A DNA stretch of 64,000 bases, from assembly GCA_965659665.1 (NCBI GenBank), contig CBFHWU010000029.1, positions 1 through 64,000 of the forward strand, read 5' to 3'. Shown piece after piece: positions 17,681 to 25,874 of this stretch. How positions within the stretch are numbered: position 1 is the stretch's first letter; each line of letters starts with the position of its first letter. The notes under the pieces are model-generated. The model did not search any database and was not told the origin of the DNA. It saw only the letters and a program-made list of their open reading frames with translations. Both the position numbers and the translations under genes were made by a program. The DNA is from CBFHWU01 sp965659665. GTDB lineage: Bacteria > Bacteroidota > Bacteroidia > Flavobacteriales > Flavobacteriaceae.

Positions 17681-19018
17681 ATGAAATTTTATAACGTCTA
17701 CATCTTCTTTTTTTTGTTAATAGCACTAGACCTTTTATGTTGTTTCAACGCGGCCAAATTATACCCAGAGATTTTTTTTGATCGATATATTTCATCTCAA
17801 AGTTATACTTTCAGCTTATTTGATATAGGTTTTGTAAGCTGGATTTTTTTTTCATTTTTTACTAAAATCTATTATGTTCCCAGATCTGCACGCTTGTTAA
17901 AAGTTTGTTTTCGGATATTTTATCATGTTTTATTTATTTTCCTAGTAGTGTATATGAGTAGTGCTATTTTTTCTACTCACGCCCAGCCTTCCCCGCAATT
18001 AATTCGCATTAATTTTTTATTGATTTGTATAATGTGTTTGTACAGAGCGCTCCTTTTTTTAACGCTTAGACGTCTACGATCAAAATATACAAACTGGCAA
18101 CAACGTGTTTGGGTCAAGGGGTCTATTCAATTAGCATCTCCTTTAATTGATACTCTTAATAAAAATACCGGATTTGGGTATAGAGTTATCAATGACGCAT
18201 CTTCTGATATTAATGAACTTATTAGCGAAAAAAAGATCGATTTATTATTTCTTCCTCTCAATCAAATGAAAAATAAGGAAAATAGACAGTTAATGTTAAA
18301 TGCAACACTTAGCAATGTTAAAATTAAGTTTTATACGGAACCTCAATTTTCTTTCAAAGGAGTTAAGCCTTCTTACTATGGTTATACCCCAGTTTTAAGA
18401 GGAAGATTATCTCCTCTAAATATCCCTTTAAACGATATTATTAAAAAAACATTTGATTTCTTTTTTTCATTTACTGTTTCATTATTCTTTTTGACTTGGT
18501 TTATTCCTTTGATGGCCTTGATTATTAAGCTTGACTCTAAAGGACCTATTTTTTTTATTCAGTCTCGTCCCGGTTTACGTGGTAAGCCATTTAATTGTCT
18601 AAAATTTAGGTCAATGGACGTAAATGCACAAACAGAAATCAGTGCCGAGAAAAATGATACGAGGGTTACATGGGTAGGTAAATTTATTCGTAAATCCAGT
18701 ATTGACGAACTCCCGCAGTTTATTAATGTACTTTTTGGGGACATGTCTGTTGTTGGGCCTAGGCCAAATTTGTGGTCCCAAAATGAAAAATATGGCAAAT
18801 CAATTGAAGGATATTCTCATAGACTTTGTATCAAACCAGGAATCACAGGGCTAGCTCAAGTAAGTGGTGCTCGTGGTGGTATTGACACTTATCATGATAT
18901 GTTGCATCGTGTCAAATACGATATTTTTTATATCCAAAACTGGTCTTTCGCGCTAGATATTAAAATAATCATTAGAACGGTGCTCAATATTTTTACTGGT
19001 GACGATAAAGCGTATTAA
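17681..19018 (+). CDS. wcaJ: Initiating polyprenyl glycosylphosphotransferase (WcaJ-like)
   Basis: The 445-residue protein has four or five N-terminal membrane helices, a cytoplasmic CoA-binding-like domain (about 140-235), another membrane helix (about 255-280), and a C-terminal bacterial sugar-transferase domain. That domain shows KFRSMDVNAQTE, DELPQFINVLFGDMSVVGPRPN and KPGITGLAQVSGARGG, all canonical. It loads the first sugar-1-phosphate (commonly glucose or galactose) onto undecaprenyl phosphate and so starts repeat-unit synthesis. It is the last gene of the polysaccharide locus, 54 nt after the WcaI-like gene. Confidence 0.92.
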   Translation: MKFYNVYIFFFLLIALDLLCCFNAAKLYPEIFFDRYISSQSYTFSLFDIGFVSWIFFSFFTKIYYVPRSARLLKVCFRIFYHVLFIFLVVYMSSAIFSTHAQPSPQLIRINFLLICIMCLYRALLFLTLRRLRSKYTNWQQRVWVKGSIQLASPLIDTLNKNTGFGYRVINDASSDINELISEKKIDLLFLPLNQMKNKENRQLMLNATLSNVKIKFYTEPQFSFKGVKPSYYGYTPVLRGRLSPLNIPLNDIIKKTFDFFFSFTVSLFFLTWFIPLMALIIKLDSKGPIFFIQSRPGLRGKPFNCLKFRSMDVNAQTEISAEKNDTRVTWVGKFIRKSSIDELPQFINVLFGDMSVVGPRPNLWSQNEKYGKSIEGYSHRLCIKPGITGLAQVSGARGGIDTYHDMLHRVKYDIFYIQNWSFALDIKIIIRTVLNIFTGDDKAY

Positions 19019-19032
19019 CGTCATGAATATTG

Positions 19033-19040
19033 TACTTTTG
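19033..19040 (+). promoter_or_regulatory. Candidate -7 box for purD
   Basis: TACTTTTG matches the Bacteroidota -7 consensus TAnnTTTG and lies 17 nt before the purD ATG. I see no good TTG at the -33 distance, so this is moderate support only. It would uncouple purD from the polysaccharide locus. Confidence 0.45.
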
Positions 19041-19057
19041 TGTATTAATTTTGACGT

Positions 19058-20323
19058 ATGAATATTCTTGTTCTTGGAAGTGGAGGGCGTGAACACACTA
19101 TTTGTTGGAAAATTGCTCAAAGCCCTAAATGTAATCGTTTGTTTGCTGCACCTGGAAATGCAGGAACTTCCCAAATTGCCACTAATCTTAACCTTTTGGT
19201 TACTGACTTTATAGCGATAAAAGATGCCGTTATTTCAAATCATATTGATATGGTGATTGTCGGTCCAGAAGATCCGTTAGTGTTGGGGATTCACGATTAT
19301 TTTTTAAATGATGCTTCACTATCCCACATTTCTGTTATCGGTCCTCAAAAAGAAGCTGCACAACTGGAAGGAAGTAAAGCATATGCTAAAGCCTTCATGA
19401 AACGCCATAATATCCCCACTGCCTCTTACCGAAGCTTTACTTCACATACGGTGGAAGAAGGGAAAAATTACTTAAAAAGTATTCCACCCCCTTATGTACT
19501 AAAAGCCGATGGCTTAGCGGCTGGAAAAGGGGTGATGATTTTGAATAATTTAGAAGATGCAGTCCAAGAGTTGGAAGCAATGCTTATCGATGCTAAATTT
19601 GGTGATGCAAGTTCGAAAGTTGTTATTGAAGGCTTTCTAGACGGCATTGAGCTTTCCTGTTTTGTTTTGACGGATGGAACGAGTTATAAAGTATTGCCGA
19701 CGGCTAAAGATTATAAACGAATAGGGGAAGGGGATACAGGCTTAAACACAGGTGGAATGGGCGCTGTATCCCCAGCTCTTTTTGTAGATGATAGCTTTAC
19801 CCAAAAAATTCATGAACGTATCATTGTCCCAACAATTAAAGGACTTTCCATAGATAAGATCCCTTTTGTGGGATTTATTTTTATTGGACTTATAAAAGTT
19901 AATGATGATCCTTATGTGATTGAGTACAATGTTCGCATGGGTGACCCTGAAACACAAGTAGTTTTTCCGCGAATCAAATCTGATTTGGTCGATTTGTTTC
20001 AAGCGACTTCAAGTCAAAGATTAAAAGACTTTCATCTTGAAATTGACTCCTCTGTTACCACCACAGTAGTAGCCGTTTCGGAAGGCTATCCAGAAGCCTA
20101 CTCCAAAGGAAAAGTCATATCAGGACTTGATCAAAAAGCTTTAATTTTTCATGCAGGAACCAAATTGAGCCAAAATAAAGTATTGACCAATGGAGGTCGT
20201 GTTTTGGCCGTAACTTCTCAGGACGAGTCTATGCAACAAGCGCTAGCAGCTTGCTACAATACACTTAATAACATTCGTTTCCAGGGAATCAATTTCCGAA
20301 AAGATATAGGATTTGATCTATAA
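19058..20323 (+). CDS. purD: Phosphoribosylamine--glycine ligase (GARS)
   Basis: This 421-residue ATP-grasp enzyme makes glycinamide ribonucleotide in purine synthesis. It has MNILVLGSGGREHTICWKIA at the N-terminus, GPEDPLVLGI, KADGLAAGKGVMI as the ATP-grasp lysine loop, and FVGFIFIGLIKVNDDPYVIEYNVRMGDPETQ with metal-binding residues. Length and motifs match the monofunctional family. Its stop codon abuts the stop codon of the small convergent gene at 20318 (shared CTATAA), with no terminator between them. Confidence 0.97.
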   Translation: MNILVLGSGGREHTICWKIAQSPKCNRLFAAPGNAGTSQIATNLNLLVTDFIAIKDAVISNHIDMVIVGPEDPLVLGIHDYFLNDASLSHISVIGPQKEAAQLEGSKAYAKAFMKRHNIPTASYRSFTSHTVEEGKNYLKSIPPPYVLKADGLAAGKGVMILNNLEDAVQELEAMLIDAKFGDASSKVVIEGFLDGIELSCFVLTDGTSYKVLPTAKDYKRIGEGDTGLNTGGMGAVSPALFVDDSFTQKIHERIIVPTIKGLSIDKIPFVGFIFIGLIKVNDDPYVIEYNVRMGDPETQVVFPRIKSDLVDLFQATSSQRLKDFHLEIDSSVTTTVVAVSEGYPEAYSKGKVISGLDQKALIFHAGTKLSQNKVLTNGGRVLAVTSQDESMQQALAACYNTLNNIRFQGINFRKDIGFDL

Positions 20324-20545
20324 AAAAGAGTGTGCAGAAGGATCTTTATCCTCTTCTCCATTGTCGTTGAATTTTTTAAGCTGAAGAACCCAGTATACAC
20401 CAGCAATCATTCCTATGATAAGAAAAAACCAATTGATGGTGCTTGCAAGCGTCCAATTGCTGAATTCTAACTCCCGAAGAAAGTTAAAAGGAATAAACAA
20501 AATCTCTTCAAATAAATAGGCGATAGTCTCAAAAAAAGCTTTCAT
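20318..20545 (-). CDS. Small conserved membrane protein (DUF6341-like)
   Basis: The 75-residue protein has one strong transmembrane helix at about 35-57 (WFFLIIGMIAGVYWVLQL) and an N-terminal amphipathic stretch rich in Phe/Ile/Leu. The acidic tail is NDNGEEDKDPSAHS. It resembles a short flavobacterial family (DUF6341) that I recall near purD; the name is from memory. Function is unknown. It converges with purD and the 3' ends overlap by 6 nt. Confidence 0.65.
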   Translation of the reverse strand: MKAFFETIAYLFEEILFIPFNFLRELEFSNWTLASTINWFFLIIGMIAGVYWVLQLKKFNDNGEEDKDPSAHSFL

Positions 20546-20716
20546 AAAGACAATAATTTTCTATTGGCAGTAAAAATACATCAATTCAAAAATCATTACA
20601 AGTTTTTATTAAAACTAAATTTTTAATAAAAATTAATTCTAATAACACCTCAATTTTAGGATCTATAATTTTCTTCATCAACACAGTAAAGATATAATAT
20701 GTCATTGTTTTAGGCA

Positions 20717-20747
20717 TTGAGTCAATCTCGATTTTGTACTATATTTG
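20717..20747 (+). promoter_or_regulatory. Bacteroidota-type promoter of the DUF4254-GT9 operon
   Basis: TTG at 20717-20719 and TATATTTG at 20740-20747 are separated by 20 nt, matching the flavobacterial -33/-7 pattern (TTG, 19-21 nt, TAnnTTTG). The ATG at 20762 lies 14 nt after the -7 box. This argues that the in-frame TTG at 20717 is promoter sequence and not a start codon. Confidence 0.75.
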
Positions 20748-20761
20748 AAAAAATAAATGTT

Positions 20762-21370
20762 ATGATTAGTTACCAAGCCCTTACTATTTTTGAACAGTCA
20801 ATTGCTCAATATCATATTTTAGATCATGTCGATCAAATTTGCGAAAACCCTTACGATAAACAAACCCTAGAATACTTATTGTATAGAAAAAATTGGATTG
20901 ATACTGTTCAGTGGCATTATGAGGACATCATTAGAGATCCGAATATTGATCCCAAAAAGGCACTGGAATTAAAACGAAAGATAGATGCTTCAAACCAAGA
21001 TCGTACTGATATGGTAGAGTATATTGACGGTTATTTTTTACAGCAATACAAGGATGTAGAGGTTCAACAAACCGCTACAATTAATACCGAAAGCCCTGCT
21101 TGGGCCATTGATCGTCTTTCTATTTTGGCGTTAAAAATATTTCATATGAAAGAAGAAGCTGAACGTGTTTCAGCAACGACTAGTCACCGAAAAAAATGTT
21201 TAAAAAAACTTCAAATACTGGAAGAACAAAAAATAGATTTAGCAACGGCGATTAACCAATTAGTTGACGATATCGCTTTGGGTCGTAAGTACATGAAGGT
21301 TTATAAACAAATGAAAATGTATAATGATGACGATCTTAATCCCATACTCTATCAAGCCAATAACCCTTGA
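20762..21370 (+). CDS. DUF4254 family protein
   Basis: The 202-residue protein from ATG 20762 matches the conserved Bacteroidota DUF4254 pattern: an all-helical soluble protein with NPYDKQTLEYLLYRKNWIDTVQWHYEDIIRDP and ALELKRKIDASNQDRTDMVE. No signal peptide or membrane helix is seen. Its 3' end overlaps the start of a GT9 glycosyltransferase, an arrangement I recall as common in the phylum. That suggests a helper role in lipopolysaccharide core assembly, but no biochemical function is known to me. The start is supported by the promoter at 20717-20747. Confidence 0.8.
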   Translation: MISYQALTIFEQSIAQYHILDHVDQICENPYDKQTLEYLLYRKNWIDTVQWHYEDIIRDPNIDPKKALELKRKIDASNQDRTDMVEYIDGYFLQQYKDVEVQQTATINTESPAWAIDRLSILALKIFHMKEEAERVSATTSHRKKCLKKLQILEEQKIDLATAINQLVDDIALGRKYMKVYKQMKMYNDDDLNPILYQANNP

Positions 21371-22404
21371 ACACATCATCATCACATCTTGTAGTGATAC
21401 GTTTTTCAGCCATGGGAGACGTGGCTATGCTGGTTCCTTTGTTTCGCTGTTTTTACAATCAATATCCAAATATTAAGATAACACTCGTTACTCGTAGCTC
21501 TTATGTTCCCTTATTTCAAGAGTTTTCAACATTATCTTTTTTTACTCCCTCATTGGATCATCAACACAAAGGGATTTTAGGATTATATCGATTGTATACA
21601 GAGATATTATCCCTTAAGCCTAATGCTATAGCTGATGTACATCAGGTATTGAGAACATATCAGCTTTCCTTTTATTTTTTATTTAATCCCTTTATCCGTT
21701 TTAGAAAACTAAACAAAGGCCGTGCAGAAAAGAGAGCCCTAATTCGTGCTGAACAAAAAAGTGTCAAACCACTCACTCCTCAAATCTATCGATATGCTGA
21801 AGTCTTCAGAAAGCTTGGATTCCCTATTGATTTGGAAAGCCATATATTTCCTCCTAAACTTATAATAAACAAATCTATTAAACTTCCGATTCACTCTTCT
21901 AACAGAAAGTGGGTTGGAGTAGCCCCGTTTGCGGCACACAAAGGAAAAGTTTACCCCTTAGATTTGATGCAAAAAGTAGTGGCTTATTTGCAACAAAAAC
22001 ATGACATTATTTTATTTGGAAAAGGGATTGAAGAAACCCAACTGTTTACGGCTTGGAGTAACGCCTACCCTAATGTTCACTTTTTTACTGATGATTATGC
22101 ATTGTCAGACGAGCTGAGTGTACTTTCAAACCTTGATCTTATGATTGCTATGGACTCTGCAAATGGGCATATGGCCGCTAATTTTAATATCCCTGTGTTG
22201 ACGCTTTGGGGAATGACACATCCTTTTTTAGGGTTTACTCCCTTTAATCAATCTATCGAAAACAATATTATGGTGGACCGAAAAGCTTATCCAAAAATCC
22301 CTACTTCTGTTTATGGAAATATAGTCCCACATGGTTATGAAAATGCAATGAGAAGCATCACGCCAGAATCTGTAATTGTTAAAGCTAATAAAATTTTAAA
22401 ATAA
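21367..22404 (+). CDS. Glycosyltransferase family 9 (heptosyltransferase-like)
   Basis: The 345-residue GT-B protein starts at TTG 21367, overlapping the TGA of the DUF4254 gene (TTGA). The later ATG would remove the conserved VIRFSAMGDVAMLVPL loop, so TTG is preferred. The C-terminal half carries WVGVAPFAAHKGKVYPLDL, IILFGKGIEE and AMDSANGHMAANFNIPVLTLWGMTHPF, the GT9 donor site. The family transfers heptose or related sugars to the inner core of LPS. The exact acceptor in flavobacteria is not shown by sequence. Confidence 0.9.
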   Translation: MNTSSSHLVVIRFSAMGDVAMLVPLFRCFYNQYPNIKITLVTRSSYVPLFQEFSTLSFFTPSLDHQHKGILGLYRLYTEILSLKPNAIADVHQVLRTYQLSFYFLFNPFIRFRKLNKGRAEKRALIRAEQKSVKPLTPQIYRYAEVFRKLGFPIDLESHIFPPKLIINKSIKLPIHSSNRKWVGVAPFAAHKGKVYPLDLMQKVVAYLQQKHDIILFGKGIEETQLFTAWSNAYPNVHFFTDDYALSDELSVLSNLDLMIAMDSANGHMAANFNIPVLTLWGMTHPFLGFTPFNQSIENNIMVDRKAYPKIPTSVYGNIVPHGYENAMRSITPESVIVKANKILK

Positions 22405-22472
22405 TTTTTATATTTAAACCTAATGCACTAATTTCGAAGACATAATCAAGAATTATTTAAATTGTAAAAAAA

Positions 22473-24884
22473 ATGAGAAAATTAATACAAATAATTGTTG
22501 TTAGCTTTTTTATATTAAATCTTCAAGCCCAAGCTTATATTTCTCAGTTTACTTATGATGAACCTAACGACTTCCTGATAGCTATCGAAATTACTTTTAC
22601 GAGTACAAGTAACGGGATTACCTTAGAAACTCCTAAAGGGGCTGAGCTTCTCTATGAAACATCCACAACATTCTCACCGGGAGATATCATCACAATAATC
22701 TCATCCAATGCAGATGCTGCTTTTGATTCTTTTAGATCTCGTGAGTTTATTCAAGAACCAAAATTAGTTAATGTAGACAACAAAAGTAAAAGAGGTCTCG
22801 TATTACAGTCAGGAACAGGTTCATCAGCTAGTAATTTGGAGTTTCTGGGTGAAACCTCGAACAGTGGAAATATTTCAGGATTTAATAATTATACTTCAAC
22901 CCCCTCAAGTGGCATCTATTACAGGATAAATTCTACCTTACAATCAACCGGAACTAATGAAAATAATTTTAGCACTTACTATGGAAATTTAGATGGAAAC
23001 GGAGTTACTCCTGGAAACTCCCCCTCAAACACTAGCTTAACAAGTTTAGAGGGGTATTCTAATATTTCTGAATCTGGATCTACAATCAACTTGAGTGGAG
23101 ATGACGTCACGATTGAATCGTTAACTGTATCAAACACCAGTGTTTTAAACGTTGGTCTTTCAGATGGAACGGATAATTCCACTCAAACAATTTCCTCACT
23201 TACCGTAGATGCAGGCGGAACAGTGAATATTTACCCAAACGCAAAATTACTAACCACTACCTTGACCAATAACGGTACAGTAAATGTGATTTCATCATAT
23301 ACCACAGGTGTTTCAGATACAGATGGAATTGATTGGGGACAATTTAGTACTGATACCTATGCAGGATCTACTAATTTAAATGTTCAAACGATTATTAATG
23401 CAAGTACACCATCCTTGTGGTCTCCAAGTGTATCAGGCCAAACCTTAAAAGACTTTTATGACGCTAATGCTTCAATTCTAAGCACAATTAGTTCAGGTGT
23501 TTCTTTTAATTCAGGCACGTATAACATTATCGGATTTGCAAAGTGGGATATTGACACAGGTGGGTGGGCGCTTTATTACCAAGATACTGTAGGGGACAAT
23601 GACTTAATGGTGAGTAATAATAATTCATCGAGCAATGCATCAAGCTTGTCGCTTTCTCTTGGGGACGGATATTTTGTTCAAACATCATCTTCTGGAGCTG
23701 TTACCGCATCAGGAACCCCATCTTCGTCATCTGACCTCACCAAGACTATAAATTATGGAGGTACTTGGTCACCTTCTTCAAAATGGCAGCTCATAGGTAA
23801 CCCTTTTACATGCTACATTCCTATCAATCAAGGAGCTTTAACCTATCTAAATTCCAACGGTATTACAGGAAAATCAGCTTTTTTACCTAATGGATCATCT
23901 GGTAATACCGCTCTGTTACAATCTACCCGAGCGGCCTATTATTTTTATGATGGATCCACTTACAATAGTATTTCTGCTTCTGATGCCTCCTCAAACTCCT
24001 ATTTTTTACCTCCAGGACAAGCTTTTTGGGTAGCATCTGCTGGTGGTTCACAAGGACAATCGTTTACATTTACTTCGGCAATGAAAACATCCTTGCCTAC
24101 ATCTTCTCCAACGAATAAAGACCCCTCAAGGGTAAGCTTTGGCGCTCAAACCCCTTCACAGGAAAGTATAGGTAACTTTGTGGAACTGATATTTGAAAAT
24201 CAAAATCTGACTAAGAAGATTTCATTTAGTTTTAAAAACGATCATCAATATTCTAATGGATTAGACCCTTATATCGATACGTATAGCTATAATAACACTT
24301 CCTCATTTGCATCACTTCTTCCAGAACCGTTACATACTCAAAATAACAATCACTTAGATTATCAAGGCCTACATATTAATGCGCCCAATGAAAGCTTGAA
24401 AATCCCTCTGCATTTGTCCATTGAAAGTGGAAGTTCATACCACAAATTAAGAGTGGGTCAATTTGTGAATAATTCAAACCCCTTCAATGTTTATCTTCAC
24501 GACAATACGGATAATACTTTAGTAATTATTGAGGACGAATATATATTTGACTCAAATCTTACTTATACTGGGTCAGACCGGTTCAGTATTGTTTTTTCAT
24601 CAAATGCGTTATCAAATGAACAGCTGAACTATGGTGACTTTCACGTTTCATATTCACGAAAAGATTCTAACATAAGTATTTTTAACATTAACCCATTTGA
24701 TAAAGTTCAAGCTATTCAAATATTTGATATTTCAGGCAAGCGTATTTATACACTTGATCATAATCAATTTCAATATCGCGGTAATACGCTAAAAACCACC
24801 CCACTGAATTTGAAAGGGAAAAACGCCTATCTATTGATGATTAATTCAAACCTTAATTCGACAATTAAAAAAATAATTTTATAA
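22473..24884 (+). CDS. Large Ser/Thr/Asn-rich T9SS-secreted protein
   Basis: The 803-residue protein starts with a Sec signal peptide (hydrophobic at about 6-17, cleavage near LQAQA). The body is Ser/Thr/Gly/Asn-rich with beta-helix-like repeats (TVNIYPNAKLLTTTL, GTVNVISSYT) and then a GDGYFVQTSS/PGQAFWVAS region seen in many flavobacterial surface proteins. The C-terminus (about 725-803) is a weak type A T9SS sorting domain (NPFDKVQAIQIFDISGKRIY, ending KKIIL). The function is not recognised. The gene for a 54-residue exported peptide follows after 8 nt, so the two are probably co-expressed. Its 3' end was duplicated at about 25440-25626. Confidence 0.8.
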   Translation: MRKLIQIIVVSFFILNLQAQAYISQFTYDEPNDFLIAIEITFTSTSNGITLETPKGAELLYETSTTFSPGDIITIISSNADAAFDSFRSREFIQEPKLVNVDNKSKRGLVLQSGTGSSASNLEFLGETSNSGNISGFNNYTSTPSSGIYYRINSTLQSTGTNENNFSTYYGNLDGNGVTPGNSPSNTSLTSLEGYSNISESGSTINLSGDDVTIESLTVSNTSVLNVGLSDGTDNSTQTISSLTVDAGGTVNIYPNAKLLTTTLTNNGTVNVISSYTTGVSDTDGIDWGQFSTDTYAGSTNLNVQTIINASTPSLWSPSVSGQTLKDFYDANASILSTISSGVSFNSGTYNIIGFAKWDIDTGGWALYYQDTVGDNDLMVSNNNSSSNASSLSLSLGDGYFVQTSSSGAVTASGTPSSSSDLTKTINYGGTWSPSSKWQLIGNPFTCYIPINQGALTYLNSNGITGKSAFLPNGSSGNTALLQSTRAAYYFYDGSTYNSISASDASSNSYFLPPGQAFWVASAGGSQGQSFTFTSAMKTSLPTSSPTNKDPSRVSFGAQTPSQESIGNFVELIFENQNLTKKISFSFKNDHQYSNGLDPYIDTYSYNNTSSFASLLPEPLHTQNNNHLDYQGLHINAPNESLKIPLHLSIESGSSYHKLRVGQFVNNSNPFNVYLHDNTDNTLVIIEDEYIFDSNLTYTGSDRFSIVFSSNALSNEQLNYGDFHVSYSRKDSNISIFNINPFDKVQAIQIFDISGKRIYTLDHNQFQYRGNTLKTTPLNLKGKNAYLLMINSNLNSTIKKIIL

Positions 24885-24892
24885 AAAAGGAT

Positions 24893-25057
24893 ATGAAAAA
24901 AGATAAGTTAGACCACAAAATTTCCAGAAAAAAGGCGGGTAAAAAAATCCTAAAATATTCTTCATTAATCGCCATGGGTACTTTTATGATTTTAAGTCCA
25001 TTGAAAGCAGCCCAATCCTCTACTGAGCCACCATCAAATCCTTTTGGTGGAGGATAG
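24893..25057 (+). CDS. Small exported peptide A with Tat-like signal
   Basis: The 54-residue product begins MKKDKLDHKISRKKAGKK, then a hydrophobic stretch (about 19-37) and an alanine-type cleavage region (PLKAAQSS). The S-R-K-x-A-G-K-K element resembles a twin-arginine signal with an RK pair. After cleavage only about 15 residues would remain, ending NPFGGG. It starts 8 nt after the T9SS protein stop. The paralogue at 25642 keeps 38 of the first 46 residues, with many silent differences, which argues that it is a real gene. The function is unknown. Confidence 0.82.
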   Translation: MKKDKLDHKISRKKAGKKILKYSSLIAMGTFMILSPLKAAQSSTEPPSNPFGGG

Positions 25058-25179
25058 ACTCACCTTAGCGTGAGAATACAGAATGTTATTTACCAAATAT
25101 TTAAAAAAATAGTTCTAGTTTATAGCTTTTCATCTTTTTGGCGTAAACGGTATTGATTTTGATTGTAATGCTTGCGTTT

Positions 25180-25385
25180 TTTGCACCTTCTTGACCTAGC
25201 AATACTTACGGTCAGATTTTATTTTTTTCTCTTTTAGTGTTTGATTGCTTAGCTTTCAGCTATATTTTTTGTGACCAGACAAATACAACTGCTGCAAACA
25301 CCCCCCTGACACAAGTAGGAGGTTCACGTCATAGTTTGTAATTGTCATAGCAAATAAACTTTATACGTCTGAGTTTTGAAACCTC
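25180..25385 (-). pseudogene. Decayed 3' fragment of a 2Fe-2S reductase gene
   Basis: On the minus strand, 25317 down to 25271 still reads Y-L-C-Q-G-G-V-C-S-S-C-I-C-L-V. This is nearly identical to Y-S-C-Q-G-G-V-C-S-S-C-I-C-M-V of the intact reductase at 26048-26002. An in-frame TAA at 25251-25249 follows soon after, where the intact gene continues for about 35 residues. Further similarity without a frame runs to about 25190 (GTATTG...GTCAAG). Upstream (about 25320-25385) a one-base shift breaks the frame. It is the reductase-end part of copy A of the tandem duplication. Confidence 0.8.
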
Positions 25386-25439
25386 CTAATCTAAAAATTT
25401 ATTTACTATAATTAGTTCTAAATATCAAAATTTATTTTA

Positions 25440-25626
25440 TTTTTGAAAAGAATTAATTTATTTAGTGTTCGCAATGCCAGATGCTTATCCTTATAAACCA
25501 TGTTATAATTTATTTCAATATTGTGGTGCTTTGCTCACAACTTCTCCGCCTCTGAGCCTTAAAATCAAAAATCCCTACATACTTATTAATAACACTTTCC
25601 GTGAACCACACTATTGTGTAAAATAA
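25440..25626 (+). pseudogene. Decayed 3' fragment of the T9SS protein gene
   Basis: The stretch aligns with the last ~190 nt of the T9SS gene at 22473-24884. Matches include TTTCAATAT(C/T)G(C/T)GGT, a tail reading roughly YILINNTF where the intact gene has YLLMINSNL, and the shared AAAATAATTTTAT just before the small gene. Several indels and stops remove any long frame. It is the upstream part of copy B and explains why this stretch has no ORF. Confidence 0.6.
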
Positions 25627-25641
25627 TTTTATTGAACAGCA

Positions 25642-25815
25642 ATGAAAAAAAACAAATTAAATCACAAAATTTCTAGAAAAGAGGCAGGTAAAAAAATGCT
25701 AAAATATTCCTCGCTTATTGCTTTGGGGACGTATTCGATTTTAAACCCACTAAAAGCAGCTCAATCATCTACCGAACCTATCCCACCACCATTTGATCCT
25801 GGATCGGGATTTTGA
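25642..25815 (+). CDS. Small exported peptide B with Tat-like signal (paralogue of A)
   Basis: The 57-residue product reads MKKNKLNHKISRKEAGKK, a hydrophobic stretch (19-37), PLKAAQSSTEP, then PIPPPFDPGSGF. It keeps 38 of the first 46 residues of peptide A, but the C-terminal tail differs. Codons for residues 23-27 (SSLIA) are all different between copies yet encode the same residues, a sign of selection on the protein. The predicted mature part is a Pro/Gly-rich peptide of under 20 residues. No Shine-Dalgarno site or clear promoter is seen; the gene lies between the pseudogene fragment and the convergent reductase gene. Confidence 0.82.
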   Translation: MKKNKLNHKISRKEAGKKMLKYSSLIALGTYSILNPLKAAQSSTEPIPPPFDPGSGF

Positions 25816-25874
25816 TTATTCTAGGGTGTAAGCCGTACTTTCCTAAACGAGCACAATATAGACAAGCAAGGTGC

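Larger units (their letters stand above)
24690..25390 (+). repeat. Tandem duplication, copy A
   Basis: This is the first copy of a segment of about 730-750 nt. It contains the 3' end of the T9SS gene, small peptide gene A, and a decayed minus-strand fragment of a reductase gene. Anchor points against copy B: TTTCAATAT at 24768 versus 25513; small-gene ATG at 24893 versus 25642; and a 47-nt block at 25271-25317 versus 26002-26048 (40 of 47 bases identical by eye). Outer limits are approximate. Confidence 0.8.

Noticed and set aside
20717..20761. Upstream TTG extension of the DUF4254 frame
   Set aside because: The TTG is the -33 box and TATATTTG the -7 box of a good promoter, so translation must begin later at ATG 20762.
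25058..25090. Terminator after small gene A
   Set aside because: CTCAC/GTGAG forms only a 5-bp stem and no T-run follows.
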